Source of the DNA: RGIG5675 sp050943435
GTDB taxonomy: Bacteria; Bacillota; Clostridia; Oscillospirales; Ruminococcaceae
NCBI GenBank assembly: GCA_050943435.1
Contig: JBMNPE010000007.1
Span: 1-32,892 of the forward strand
DNA: 32,892 nucleotides
Reading direction: 5' to 3'
Shown here: piece after piece, positions 15,021 through 23,458 of the stretch
Layout: every line of letters starts with the position of its first letter
Position numbering within the stretch: the stretch's first letter is position 1
Made by a program: the position numbers and the translations under genes
The notes under the pieces: generated by a model
Database searches by the model: none
The model's input: only the letters and a program-made list of their open reading frames with translations
What the model was told of the DNA's origin: nothing

Positions 15021-16751
15021 CTATTCTTCAGCCGGCATCTTCCAGCTGTGGTGATCAGTGTGGAGCAGATGCTCCGCCCTCTCCGAAAGAGGCTCTCCGA
15101 GATAGTCCCTGTACACTGCCTTGATGGACGGGTTCTCGTGCGAGAACCTGAGAGTGTTCTGCCTGTCCTGGCTGTACAGCACAGGTGCCCTCTCAGGGGC
15201 CATTTCCGTACCGTCGTGTATGGGCTGGCCGCCTCCTCCGACGCATCCACCGGGGCACGCCATAACCTCCACGAAATCATACGACACCTTTCCGGCGTCG
15301 AGCTCCTTTAAGAGCCTGTCGGCATTGCCCAAGCCGTTTACGACGGCTACCTTCAGCTTGATCCCGGCAACGTCGAAAGTGGCTTCCTTCCAGGGCTGCA
15401 TGCCCCTCACGTCCTTGAACGCATCCGGATCGGGATTCTTCCCGGTCGCAAAGGCGTAGGCGGTCCTGAGGGCAGCCTCCATGACGCCTCCTGTAGCACC
15501 GAAGATGTTTCCGGCCCCGCTGCCGACCCCGAGAGGCATATCCAGCTCCTCGTCCTCGAGGACAGAGGGATCGACGTTGCATTCCCTCAGCAGCCTGACG
15601 ACTTCCCTTGTAGTGAGAACCACGTCGACATCAGGATCTCCGCAGGCGTCGTTCATGGAAGGTATCGCGCATTCGTGCTTCTTGGCGAGGCACGGCATTA
15701 TTGAAATCGAATAAATCTTGGAAGGATCCACCTTGAGCAGCTCTGCCCAGTAGCTCTTGGCTATGGCCCCGAACATCTGCTGCGGGGACTTGGAAGTAGA
15801 AATCTGGTCGACAAACTGCGGATAGTGGGCCTTTGCAAATCTCACCCACCCCGGGCAGCAAGACGTGAACATCGGGAACTTGTTCTTGTCCCTGTTCTTT
15901 AGCTTCTCGAGAAACTCGCTTGCCTCCTCCATGATAGTGAGGTCAGCTGAAAAGTCGGTGTCGAACACGTAGTCTATTCCGGCCTTCCTGAGCGCTGCCG
16001 CCAGCCTCTTTACAGTGGCAGTCTCCGGAGTGAGCCCGAAGGGCTCGCCCCACGCTGTCCTGATGGACGGGGCTATCTGGACCATAGTGATCCTTTCCGG
16101 ATCGCTGGCTGCTTCGAGGACCATGTCAGTGTCGTCGCGCTCCTTGAGAGCCCCGACCGGGCAGTGTGTGATGCACTGGCCGCAGAGAGCGCAGTTGGAC
16201 TCCTTTAGTGAATATGCTCCGCTCACGTCGACGGTGACTCTTGAGCCCGTGTTGACGACGTCCCAGATGTGCGAGGCCTGTATCTTGTCGCAGACCTGTA
16301 CGCATCTCATGCACTTTATGCACTTGGTGTAATCCCTGACGAGGGGGAAATCCTCAGCCTTCGATTCAGGAATATCCTTCTCGTACGGTATGGACTGTAT
16401 GTTGAGGTCGTTTGACAGCTTCTGGAGAGCGCAGTTGCCGCTTCTCACGCATGTGACGCAGTTGCTGTTGTGCTGGGAGAGTATGAGCTCCACATTGGTT
16501 TTTCTGGCTTCAAGTGCCTTCCTGCTGTTGGTTCTGATGACCATTCCCTCGTCCACAGTGTTGTTGCATGCCGTGAACAGGCGGTTGAATCCCTCCACTT
16601 CAACGACACACACCCTGCAGGCGCCTATCTCGTTGAGGCCGCGCCAGTAGCAGAGGGTCGGAATCTTGATGCCGGCCATGCGGGCCGCGTCAAGTATTGT
16701 GGTTCTTTCGGGGACCTGCAGCTTAACCCCGTCTATAGTGACGTTTACCAT
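15021..16751 (-). CDS. [FeFe]-hydrogenase catalytic subunit, CpI-like modular type
   Basis: The enzyme interconverts protons and H2 in the cytoplasm. The 576 residues carry, in order: a plant-type [2Fe-2S] domain (Cys34, 45, 48, 62); the His-Cys3 [4Fe-4S] site (His94, Cys98, 101, 107); two ferredoxin-like [4Fe-4S] sites (Cys144-154 and 187-197); and the H-cluster motifs TSCCPGW (296-302), MPCLAKKHE (352-360) and MACPGGCVGGGGQP (497-510). The C-terminus has the small-subunit-like domain (VYRDYLGEPLSERAEHLL). All cluster ligands are intact. It overlaps the upstream flavoprotein gene by seven bases, so the two are surely one complex. No maturation genes hydEFG are in the window. Confidence 0.97.
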   Translation of the reverse strand: MVNVTIDGVKLQVPERTTILDAARMAGIKIPTLCYWRGLNEIGACRVCVVEVEGFNRLFTACNNTVDEGMVIRTNSRKALEARKTNVELILSQHNSNCVTCVRSGNCALQKLSNDLNIQSIPYEKDIPESKAEDFPLVRDYTKCIKCMRCVQVCDKIQASHIWDVVNTGSRVTVDVSGAYSLKESNCALCGQCITHCPVGALKERDDTDMVLEAASDPERITMVQIAPSIRTAWGEPFGLTPETATVKRLAAALRKAGIDYVFDTDFSADLTIMEEASEFLEKLKNRDKNKFPMFTSCCPGWVRFAKAHYPQFVDQISTSKSPQQMFGAIAKSYWAELLKVDPSKIYSISIMPCLAKKHECAIPSMNDACGDPDVDVVLTTREVVRLLRECNVDPSVLEDEELDMPLGVGSGAGNIFGATGGVMEAALRTAYAFATGKNPDPDAFKDVRGMQPWKEATFDVAGIKLKVAVVNGLGNADRLLKELDAGKVSYDFVEVMACPGGCVGGGGQPIHDGTEMAPERAPVLYSQDRQNTLRFSHENPSIKAVYRDYLGEPLSERAEHLLHTDHHSWKMPAEE

Positions 16752-18577
16752 TTTGCAATACGTCCTCCCTTGAAGATGCCATATCCGAAGTGGTCACAGT
16801 GCAGGCACCTGCCTGATTCCTGAAGGGCTTCCTCTTCGGTCATCCCGCACTCCATGAGCTTGAAGTCGTGTTTCCTCTCAGATGCCGGGCGTTCCTTCAT
16901 GTTCACGCGTCCGAGCGGTTCATGGTCGTCGAACCTTATTCTCGGGAGCACGACATCGCTCTCTATCTCGTGGTTGAAGCCGAGGTATTCGTCAATGTTC
17001 GCAGCTGCCACTTTTCCGGCTGCTATGGCGCGGATGACCGTCGCCGGCCCCGTCACGCAGTCGCCCCCGGCAAATATGCCTTCATTGTTCTCTATTCCGC
17101 TCGTGTCGAAGGCTGCTATCCTTCCCCTAGATATCGGTATCCCGAATTCTCCGAAGTGGTTGGACTCAATGCCCTGTCCTATGGCCACAATGACCCTGTC
17201 GCAGGGGATCCTTACCGGATCGACAGAGGCGTCGACAGGGGCAGGCCTGCCGTTTTTAACCGGCCCCACTATCTGGGGCTGAACCCAGATGGCAGCCACC
17301 TTTCCTTCCCCGTCCTTCTCGATCCTGAGAGGAGCGTGCAGCTCGAGTATTTCGCAGCCGTCGGCGACAGCTCCGTCGACTTCCTCCCTCAGGGCTGTCA
17401 TGTCGTCCTTCCTGCGGCGGTACGCTATTGTGACGGTCTTTGCGCCGAGCCTCACGGAAGACCTCGCCACATCCATGGCGACGTTGCCTCCTCCGACGAC
17501 AACTACGTTGAGCCCGGAATAATCGGGCATCTCGTCGTCGCCTATCGCGCGGAGCATCTCGACAGCGGAAATGACGCCTTTGGCGTCCTCTCCCTCTATT
17601 CCTATCTTTCTCCCGGTGTGGGCCCCTATTGAAACGAATACGGCATCGTACTGCTTCCTGATGTCCGCAAGGGATATGTCGGTTCCGACGCTGACTTCCG
17701 TCTTGACGTCAAAGCCGGTCCTCCTGAGGCCCTCTATCTCATTGTCCAGTATGTCCCTCGGCAGCCTGTAGCTCGGAATGCCGTATCTGAGCATCCCTCC
17801 GAGCTTCCTGCGCTGCTCGTATATGGTGACATGGTGGCCCATCAGCTGCAGATAATATGCCGCACTCAGCCCGGCTGGACCGCCGCCGATCACGGCGACC
17901 TTCTTTCCGGTCGTGTCGGCCTTCTTGGGAATCTCTATTTCCCCTTCGTGCTCAACTGCAAACCTCTTGAGCCCTCTGATGTTTATCGGGTCGTCGACAA
18001 GGGTGCGGCGGCACCTTGTCTCACACGGATGCTCGCAGATGAGTCCACATGTGGCAGGAAGTGGATTGTCCTTCCTGATGAGCTTGACCGCATCCGAGTA
18101 TCTCTTCTCGTGTATGAGGGAGATGTATCCTGGAATGTCCACGTGAGCCGGGCACTGGTACACGCATGGCACCGGCTGGTTCTGAAGGGCTATGCACCTG
18201 TGGTGGAGTATGTGCTCCTCATAGTCATCCCTGAATCCCTTGAGCCCCTTCAGGACCATCCTCGCCGCCTCTGACCCTATGGCGCAGTCGGCAGAGACGT
18301 ATATCGATTCGGCCGTCTTCTCGATCACGTCGATGGTCTCCAGCGTGGCGGTGCCGTCAAGCACCGAGTCAATCAGCTTTTCGAGCTGTCCCAGACCGAC
18401 CCTGCATGGGACGCATTTCCCGCACGACTGCGAATGGCTGATGTGCAGGAATGTCGCGGCAAGATCGACCGGGCAAAGTCCGGGCTGTGCAGCCTGTATC
18501 CGGCGCTCTATATCCTTGTAGAGCTCTTCTACAGTCTGCTGAGCCTTGTTTGCAGTCACGATTCTGATTCTGCTCAT
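16745..18577 (-). CDS. NuoF/GltD-like flavoprotein, probable NAD(P)H partner of the hydrogenase
   Basis: This 610-residue fusion carries electrons between a nicotinamide nucleotide and the hydrogenase. The N-terminal 125 residues match the C-terminal iron-sulfur region of NuoF/HndC: SCGKCVPCR with Cys52, 55, 58 and Cys98 about 40 residues on. Residues 130-600 match the glutamate synthase small subunit and NfnB: [4Fe-4S] Cys sites CVYQCPAHVDIPGY and CGLICEHPCETRCRR, an FAD Rossmann motif (VAVIGGGPAGLSAA, 228-240), a second Rossmann fold (VVVVGGGNVAMDVARSSVRLGA) and the IFAGGDCVTGPATVIRAIAAG motif. The basic YRRR after the second fold favours NADP(H), by analogy to GltD. A CLHCDHFG pair ends the protein. 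The pairing is that of the GltD-linked [FeFe]-hydrogenases (group A2). Confidence 0.92.
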   Translation of the reverse strand: MSRIRIVTANKAQQTVEELYKDIERRIQAAQPGLCPVDLAATFLHISHSQSCGKCVPCRVGLGQLEKLIDSVLDGTATLETIDVIEKTAESIYVSADCAIGSEAARMVLKGLKGFRDDYEEHILHHRCIALQNQPVPCVYQCPAHVDIPGYISLIHEKRYSDAVKLIRKDNPLPATCGLICEHPCETRCRRTLVDDPINIRGLKRFAVEHEGEIEIPKKADTTGKKVAVIGGGPAGLSAAYYLQLMGHHVTIYEQRRKLGGMLRYGIPSYRLPRDILDNEIEGLRRTGFDVKTEVSVGTDISLADIRKQYDAVFVSIGAHTGRKIGIEGEDAKGVISAVEMLRAIGDDEMPDYSGLNVVVVGGGNVAMDVARSSVRLGAKTVTIAYRRRKDDMTALREEVDGAVADGCEILELHAPLRIEKDGEGKVAAIWVQPQIVGPVKNGRPAPVDASVDPVRIPCDRVIVAIGQGIESNHFGEFGIPISRGRIAAFDTSGIENNEGIFAGGDCVTGPATVIRAIAAGKVAAANIDEYLGFNHEIESDVVLPRIRFDDHEPLGRVNMKERPASERKHDFKLMECGMTEEEALQESGRCLHCDHFGYGIFKGGRIAKW

Positions 18578-18643
18578 GGCAATCTCCCTGCGGTTTATTA
18601 CCGCTCTCCTATATTTATGCTGGTTTCGACAGAAACATAAAAA

Positions 18644-18652
18644 ATTATACCA
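18644..18652 (-). promoter_or_regulatory. Hydrogenase operon promoter, extended -10
   Basis: On the reverse strand TGGTATAAT (18652-18644) is an extended -10 box, about 65 bases upstream of the ATG at 18577. The -35 region is poor (TGTGAG at 17 bases), which would suit an activator. GGGAG precedes the start codon by seven bases. Confidence 0.55.
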
Positions 18653-18692
18653 GAATAATCCCGTTCCTCACAGGCGGTACGTTCAAAGCGGC

Positions 18693-18708
18693 TGAAACAC
18701 CTGTTTCA
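18693..18708. promoter_or_regulatory. 16-bp palindrome upstream of the hydrogenase promoter
   Basis: TGAAACAccTGTTTCA is a perfect 7-bp inverted repeat with a two-base centre, about 45-60 bases upstream of the -10 box. A related half-site pair (GTTTC and GAAAC, spaced by four bases) lies just past the likely transcription start, at about 18623-18636. They could be operator sites for one regulator. Confidence 0.45.
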
Positions 18709-18716
18709 CGTGCCGT

Positions 18717-18746
18717 CAAAAAAGCGCGCCTCATAACAGGCGCGCT
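18717..18746 (-). terminator. Intrinsic terminator of the pst-pho operon
   Basis: On the reverse strand AGCGCGCCT (18746-18738) pairs perfectly with AGGCGCGCT (18731-18723) around GTTATG, followed by six T residues. It lies 15 bases past the histidine kinase stop. Confidence 0.93.
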
Positions 18747-18760
18747 CATGCGTATTGCTT

Positions 18761-20437
18761 TTACTGTTCTGTTTTCCTCTTCTTCGGGAGGGTAACGACC
18801 ATGTCGGTCCCCCTTCCGACCTTGCTCGTCACAGCTATCTCGCCGCCGTGTATCATCACGGCGTGCTTGACTATGGAAAGCCCGAGTCCGGTGCCGCCCA
18901 CAGCCTTGGAATGGCTCTTGTCTACCCGGTAGAATCTCTCGAATATCCTGTCCTTCTCGCCTTCGGGGATCCCTATGCCGTTGTCCCTTACGGATATGGA
19001 GGCGGTCTCCTCGTCCTCGCTTATCTTAACCCAGACCTTTCCGCCCGGCCTGTTGTACTTTATCGAGTTGTCGCACAGATTGTAGATGATCTCCTCGACG
19101 AGCTGCGGAACTCCCTCTATTACGGCATCTGTGCCGGAGACGTCGAGCGTTACCTGCGCTTCGGAAGCCTTGTCGACAAGCCTCTTCTTGACATCTTCTG
19201 CAGTCTTGAGGAGGCTCACGCTTCCCCAGCTCAGGCTGCTGCCGCCCTCATCCAGGTGCGACAGGCTTATTATGTCCTCCACCAGCTGCATGAGCCTGTG
19301 TGACTCGTCATATATTTTTGATGCGAACGGCTCTATATCCTCTTTCTTCACCATGCCGTTCATGAGAAGCTCGGCATATCCGGATATGGACTGGAGAGGC
19401 GTCTTGAGCTCATGAGACACATTCGCAGAAAACTCCCTCCTCATCTCCTCGCCGTGGACCTTGTCGGTCACATCCATCAGGAACACTGCAGCTCCGGCGA
19501 CGCTGTCGCCTGTGACAACCGGGGACACTGTCGTCTGGTATATTCTGCCGTTCATCGACAGGTTGTCCGTCACGCTCTTCCCGCTGAGCCCGGAATTTAT
19601 CATCTCCTGAAGGCGGTAGTTTCTGTTGACAGTGAGCATGTCCTCTCCGATGCAGCTCTCATCGGTGCCGAGGAGGGACATTGCCGCGCCGTTTATGCTC
19701 ATGATCTGTCCCTTGCCCTTTAAGAGGATGATGCCTTCCTTCATGCTGCCGAGGACAGTGTCAAGCTCGTCCTGCCTGCGGCTGAGCTCTTCCTTCTGCT
19801 CCTCAAGCTGCACCTGCTGTGAATTGATTCTTCTGAGCAGCGGGGCAAGCTCATCAAAATTCTGGTTCTCTAGCGGATGATTGAGGTCGAGATCGTTGAG
19901 GGGCTTTACAACTTTCTTTGAAAGGCTCTTTGCAAAGACCAGGGACAGTATGACCGCTATGACCAGGACCACAATGACCGGGGTCAGCATTCCGAGCAGT
20001 ACGGTAAGCACGGAATACTGCGTCACGGAAACCCTGACGACGGTTCCGTCATCGAGGAGTCTCGCGCAGTATATGGACTTTTCCATGATCGTCGAGGAAA
20101 GCCTCTGGCTCTCGCCGTAGCCGGTCTCCATGGCTTCCTGTACTTCCTCGCGGTCCAGATGGTTTTCCATCGTGCTGACATCCGAAACTGTGGAATCGTA
20201 GATAACTGTCCCGTCGGAAGCTATCCATGTGATCCTGTAACCGTCAATGTCCAGGCCTTCGAGGAACTGCATCCCTTCGTCCTCGACTCCCTTGCTGACG
20301 ATCTGCGATTCTATCTTGACCTGGTTGAGGGATACGGAATTGAAATAACTGTAAAGGAATCCAAATATCATGACCAGTGAGATCAGAAGCACCGCAATCG
20401 ATGCCCACAATATTGATTTGAATATCCTTTTTGTCAC
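18761..20437 (-). CDS. phoR: PhoR-type sensor histidine kinase
   Basis: This is the membrane kinase of the phosphate-starvation two-component system. The 558 residues comprise TM1 (about 9-30), an extracellular sensor of about 110 residues, TM2 (about 147-169), a HAMP-like linker with coiled coil (QQVQLEEQKEELSRRQDEL, 207-225), a PAS domain (about 226-325), a dimerization domain with phospho-His342 (SHELKTPL), and an ATPase domain with N box NLCDNSIKYN, DNGIGIP and GGTGLGLSIVKH. All catalytic boxes are intact. Its start overlaps the regulator gene by four bases. The position at the end of the pst operon, after phoU, and not beside an unrelated target, supports the Pho assignment. Confidence 0.93.
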   Translation of the reverse strand: MTKRIFKSILWASIAVLLISLVMIFGFLYSYFNSVSLNQVKIESQIVSKGVEDEGMQFLEGLDIDGYRITWIASDGTVIYDSTVSDVSTMENHLDREEVQEAMETGYGESQRLSSTIMEKSIYCARLLDDGTVVRVSVTQYSVLTVLLGMLTPVIVVLVIAVILSLVFAKSLSKKVVKPLNDLDLNHPLENQNFDELAPLLRRINSQQVQLEEQKEELSRRQDELDTVLGSMKEGIILLKGKGQIMSINGAAMSLLGTDESCIGEDMLTVNRNYRLQEMINSGLSGKSVTDNLSMNGRIYQTTVSPVVTGDSVAGAAVFLMDVTDKVHGEEMRREFSANVSHELKTPLQSISGYAELLMNGMVKKEDIEPFASKIYDESHRLMQLVEDIISLSHLDEGGSSLSWGSVSLLKTAEDVKKRLVDKASEAQVTLDVSGTDAVIEGVPQLVEEIIYNLCDNSIKYNRPGGKVWVKISEDEETASISVRDNGIGIPEGEKDRIFERFYRVDKSHSKAVGGTGLGLSIVKHAVMIHGGEIAVTSKVGRGTDMVVTLPKKRKTEQ

Positions 20438-21108
20438 TTCTTATCCTCCAGCTTGTATCCTACCCCGCGTATGGTCTTTATCATGCCCCCGCACGGCCCC
20501 ATCTTGGACCTCAGGGTTGCCATGTGGACATCCACTGTCCTTGTTTCGCCTACATAATCAATGCTCCATACGTTTTCGAGGAGCATCTCCCGGGTAAACA
20601 CCGTTTCCGGATTGGATGCAAGCAGCCTGAGAATCTCAAATTCCTTTAGTGTAAGTTCAACAGGCTTCCCGCAGCACGTGACGCGGTGCTTGACGGCGTC
20701 TATCGTGACATCCCCAACTGAGATTATATCGGAATCCCCCTGGGGAGAAGTCCTTCTCAGCACAGCGCGGATCCTCGAGACCATCTCCATCATCCCGAAC
20801 GGCTTGGCCAGATAATCGTCCGCACCGGAATCAAGCCCGAGCACCTTGTCGTATTCGTTGCCTTTTGCCGTGGCGAGTATCACGGGGATGTTTCTTGTCG
20901 CCTGATTTGCACGCAGCTTCTTGAGTATCGACATGCCGTCCTCGTCCGGCAGCATGATGTCGAGGAGAACTAGCTGCGGCTTTTCCTTCTGGACGGCAGT
21001 CCAGAAATCCTCGGCTTTTGAAAAACCCTGCGCTTCATAACCTGAAGCCTTCAGGGTGTACACCATAAGTTCCCGGATACTGTCATCGTCTTCGACGCAA
21101 TAAATCAT
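20434..21108 (-). CDS. phoP: PhoP/PhoB-type response regulator
   Basis: This OmpR-family DNA-binding regulator (224 residues) is phosphorylated by the adjacent kinase. The receiver domain has the acidic pocket (EDDD, 6-9), phospho-acceptor Asp50 in LVLLDIMLPDEDG, the switch Thr in ILATAKG and Lys in YLAKPFG. The winged-helix domain (about 125-220) has ELTLKEFEILRLLASNPETVFTRE and the recognition helix TRTVDVHMATLRSKMG. Four-base overlaps on both sides (with phoU and phoR) show tight coupling. It is expected to bind the TTTTACA-like repeats upstream of pstS. Confidence 0.94.
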   Translation of the reverse strand: MIYCVEDDDSIRELMVYTLKASGYEAQGFSKAEDFWTAVQKEKPQLVLLDIMLPDEDGMSILKKLRANQATRNIPVILATAKGNEYDKVLGLDSGADDYLAKPFGMMEMVSRIRAVLRRTSPQGDSDIISVGDVTIDAVKHRVTCCGKPVELTLKEFEILRLLASNPETVFTREMLLENVWSIDYVGETRTVDVHMATLRSKMGPCGGMIKTIRGVGYKLEDKK

Positions 21109-21764
21109 ATCCTGTCACCCTTCGTGTAGTGTTTGCCGGTGATGGAGAACAGAACCCATCTGGCGATGTTCTCGGCGTGGTCGCCGATCCTTTCCAGATA
21201 TTTGGTTATCATCAGCAGATCGAGAACGTTCTCCCCGTCGGCGTCAGGTTCCTTGAGTTCGCTCACGAGTATGGCCTTTATCTTGTTGAAGTACTCATCG
21301 ACCACATCGTCCGACTTGATCACCTCGAACGCAAGGTCCTCGTCCTTCTTTACAAAGGCATCTATGCTCTCGGTGACCATGTTGATCACCGCTTCCGTCA
21401 TGCCCTTCATCTCTTTGAGCTCTCTGCCGTTTACCACTTTTCTCGTGAGAATTATCTCAGCGATATCGGCAGACTGGGTTCCTATCCTCTGCAGGTCGGT
21501 GACCATCTTCAGCGCAGAGGAAACTGTGCGCAGATCCTTGGCCACAGGCTGCTGCTGGAGGAGCAGCTTGAAGCAGATGTTCTCAATGTTCTTTTCGCCC
21601 TCTGTTATCTTCTCGAGGAGCTGGGGAACTGTTTCAGCAAGCTTGTAGTCGCTGTTCACGAGGGAATAGACCGTCTTTGAGATGGCATCCTCGCACATGA
21701 GGCCCATCGTGATCATCTCTCTGTTAAGCGTATCGAGCTGTTCATCAAAATTCGTACGCATCAT
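21105..21764 (-). CDS. phoU: PhoU, phosphate-signalling regulator
   Basis: PhoU links the Pst transporter to the kinase and keeps the Pho response off when phosphate is plentiful. The 219 residues form two PhoU helical-bundle repeats, each with the metal-binding E/DxxxD-type motif; MGLMCEDAISKTVYSL and LQRIGTQSADIAEIIL mark the first repeat, and LERIGDHAENIARWVLF the second. Length and both halves are standard. It overlaps pstB and phoP by four bases each. Confidence 0.95.
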   Translation of the reverse strand: MMRTNFDEQLDTLNREMITMGLMCEDAISKTVYSLVNSDYKLAETVPQLLEKITEGEKNIENICFKLLLQQQPVAKDLRTVSSALKMVTDLQRIGTQSADIAEIILTRKVVNGRELKEMKGMTEAVINMVTESIDAFVKKDEDLAFEVIKSDDVVDEYFNKIKAILVSELKEPDADGENVLDLLMITKYLERIGDHAENIARWVLFSITGKHYTKGDRI

Positions 21765-22516
21765 CCGAATCTCCCCGTGATATAATCTTCTGTCCTCTTG
21801 TCCCTGGGCATTGAAAACATCTTTTCAGTGGTATCAAATTCAACGAGTTCGCCAAGAAGGAAAAACGCGCATGAATCTGACACCCTTGTTGCCTGCTGCA
21901 TGTTATGTGTAACCATTACTACAGTATACTTTGATTTAATTTGTGTAACAAGTTCCTCGATCTTGCCCGTGGATATCGGGTCGAGGGCTGAAGTGGACTC
22001 GTCCATCAGAAGCACGTCCGGCTCGACTGCAAGTGCCCTTGCAATGCACAGCCTCTGCTGCTGCCCGCCCGACATGCCAAGCGCTGACGTTTTAAGCCTG
22101 TCCTTGACTTCATCCCATATAGCCGCGTCCCTCAGGGACCTCTCCACTATCTCGTCGAGCTTTGCCTTCCCGCGCACCCCGTGGGTTCTCGGTCCGTAAG
22201 CTATATTGTCATAAATGCTCATCGGAAACGGGTTGGCCTTCTGGAAGACCATTCCTATCCTCTTCCTGAGCCAGTTGACATCGACATCGTCGCTGTATAT
22301 GTCGAGGCCGTCGTAGAGCACCTTCCCGGTTATCTTCACCGAAGGTATGAGGTCATTCATCCTGTTGAGGGTCTTCAGAAAGGTGGATTTTCCGCATCCG
22401 GAAGGTCCTATCAGAGCCGTGACCTTGTGCCTGGGTATGTTGACCGATACTGATTTCAGGGCCTGATGGTCTCCGTACCACAGGTTCAGGTCATTGACTT
22501 GAAGAATATCGTCCAT
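21761..22516 (-). CDS. pstB: PstB, phosphate ABC transporter ATPase
   Basis: This is the ATPase subunit of the high-affinity phosphate importer, 251 residues. Walker A is GPSGCGKST (37-45), followed by the PstB hallmark FLKTLNRMNDLIP, Q-loop VFQKANPFPMSIYDN, signature MSGGQQQRLCIARALA, and Walker B LLMDESTSALDPIST, where Ser replaces the usual Pro after the catalytic Glu, a tolerated change. The switch His is in VTHNMQQA. It lies 45 bases after pstA. Confidence 0.97.
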   Translation of the reverse strand: MDDILQVNDLNLWYGDHQALKSVSVNIPRHKVTALIGPSGCGKSTFLKTLNRMNDLIPSVKITGKVLYDGLDIYSDDVDVNWLRKRIGMVFQKANPFPMSIYDNIAYGPRTHGVRGKAKLDEIVERSLRDAAIWDEVKDRLKTSALGMSGGQQQRLCIARALAVEPDVLLMDESTSALDPISTGKIEELVTQIKSKYTVVMVTHNMQQATRVSDSCAFFLLGELVEFDTTEKMFSMPRDKRTEDYITGRFG

Positions 22517-22561
22517 AATTTCCTCTTATTTATCTAGATTTATTAGCAGTGCACTGTCCAG

Positions 22562-23455
22562 TCAGGTCTTGCTGAGCTTTTTCCCTATGACCTTTGCAAG
22601 CCAGTTGAGCACGAACGTGATAATCATGAGGATCACTGCAATTGCAAATGCGACCCCGGTCTCGCCCCTCTCGCTCGCGTACACGTACAGTGCAACTGTA
22701 AGCGTTGCGGATGAAGACTGCAGGGAATCGACAAAGCTGTTGAGCACAAGGCCGAATCCTGCGGTGAACAGAAGGGCTGCGGATTCTCCTACCACACGCC
22801 CTATGGCGAGGATCACGCCTGTTATTATTCCGTCAATTGCGTTTGGAAGCACGACTGTCCTGATCATGTGCCACTTTCCGGAACCTAGCGCGAGGGATCC
22901 TTCCCTGTAGCTCTGAGGCACGGATCTCAGGCTCTCCTGAGTTGTCCTGATTATCGTCGGCATGATCATGATGACCAGCGTGAGGGATCCTGCGAGGACC
23001 CCCTGTTTGAGCCCGCACAGATTTATGAACACGAGCATTCCGACAAGTCCGAAGATTATGGACGGTATGCCGGAAAGAGTTTCGGAAGCCATCTCCATCA
23101 GCCCCACTATCTTCTGGTTCTTGGCATATTCCGTGAGATACAGGGCGGCCCCTACGCTGAGGGGGACGGCTATCACGATCGATATGAACACTATATAGAT
23201 GGTGTTGACTATATTCGGCAGTATCCCGATGGTGTCATTAAGGTAGCTCGTCTGTGTAGAGAGAAGCTCCCAGGTGATGTTCGGGACTCCCCTGTAGAAT
23301 ATGTACCCGATGATGAATGCGAGAATGAGCACTGTCAGGGCCGCGAAGAAGTACAGACCGAACTTCGCAGCCGCATTCCAGATTCTCCTCCTGGAGGAAA
23401 GCCCTCCGGATTTTTCCCTGACCTTGACCTTAACAGAGCTGTTTACAGTATCCAT
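22562..23455 (-). CDS. pstA: PstA, phosphate ABC transporter permease
   Basis: One of two membrane subunits of the phosphate channel, 297 residues with six hydrophobic segments. PstA signatures include the N-terminal cytosolic Arg/Lys-rich region, GVPNITWELLS, the coupling-helix stretch RTTQESLRSVPQSYREGSLALGSGKWHMIRTVVLPNAIDGIITGVILAIGRVVGESAALLFTAG, and a hydrophobic C-terminus. It starts three bases after the pstC stop codon. Confidence 0.96.
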   Translation of the reverse strand: MDTVNSSVKVKVREKSGGLSSRRRIWNAAAKFGLYFFAALTVLILAFIIGYIFYRGVPNITWELLSTQTSYLNDTIGILPNIVNTIYIVFISIVIAVPLSVGAALYLTEYAKNQKIVGLMEMASETLSGIPSIIFGLVGMLVFINLCGLKQGVLAGSLTLVIMIMPTIIRTTQESLRSVPQSYREGSLALGSGKWHMIRTVVLPNAIDGIITGVILAIGRVVGESAALLFTAGFGLVLNSFVDSLQSSSATLTVALYVYASERGETGVAFAIAVILMIITFVLNWLAKVIGKKLSKT

Positions 23456-23458
23456 AAA

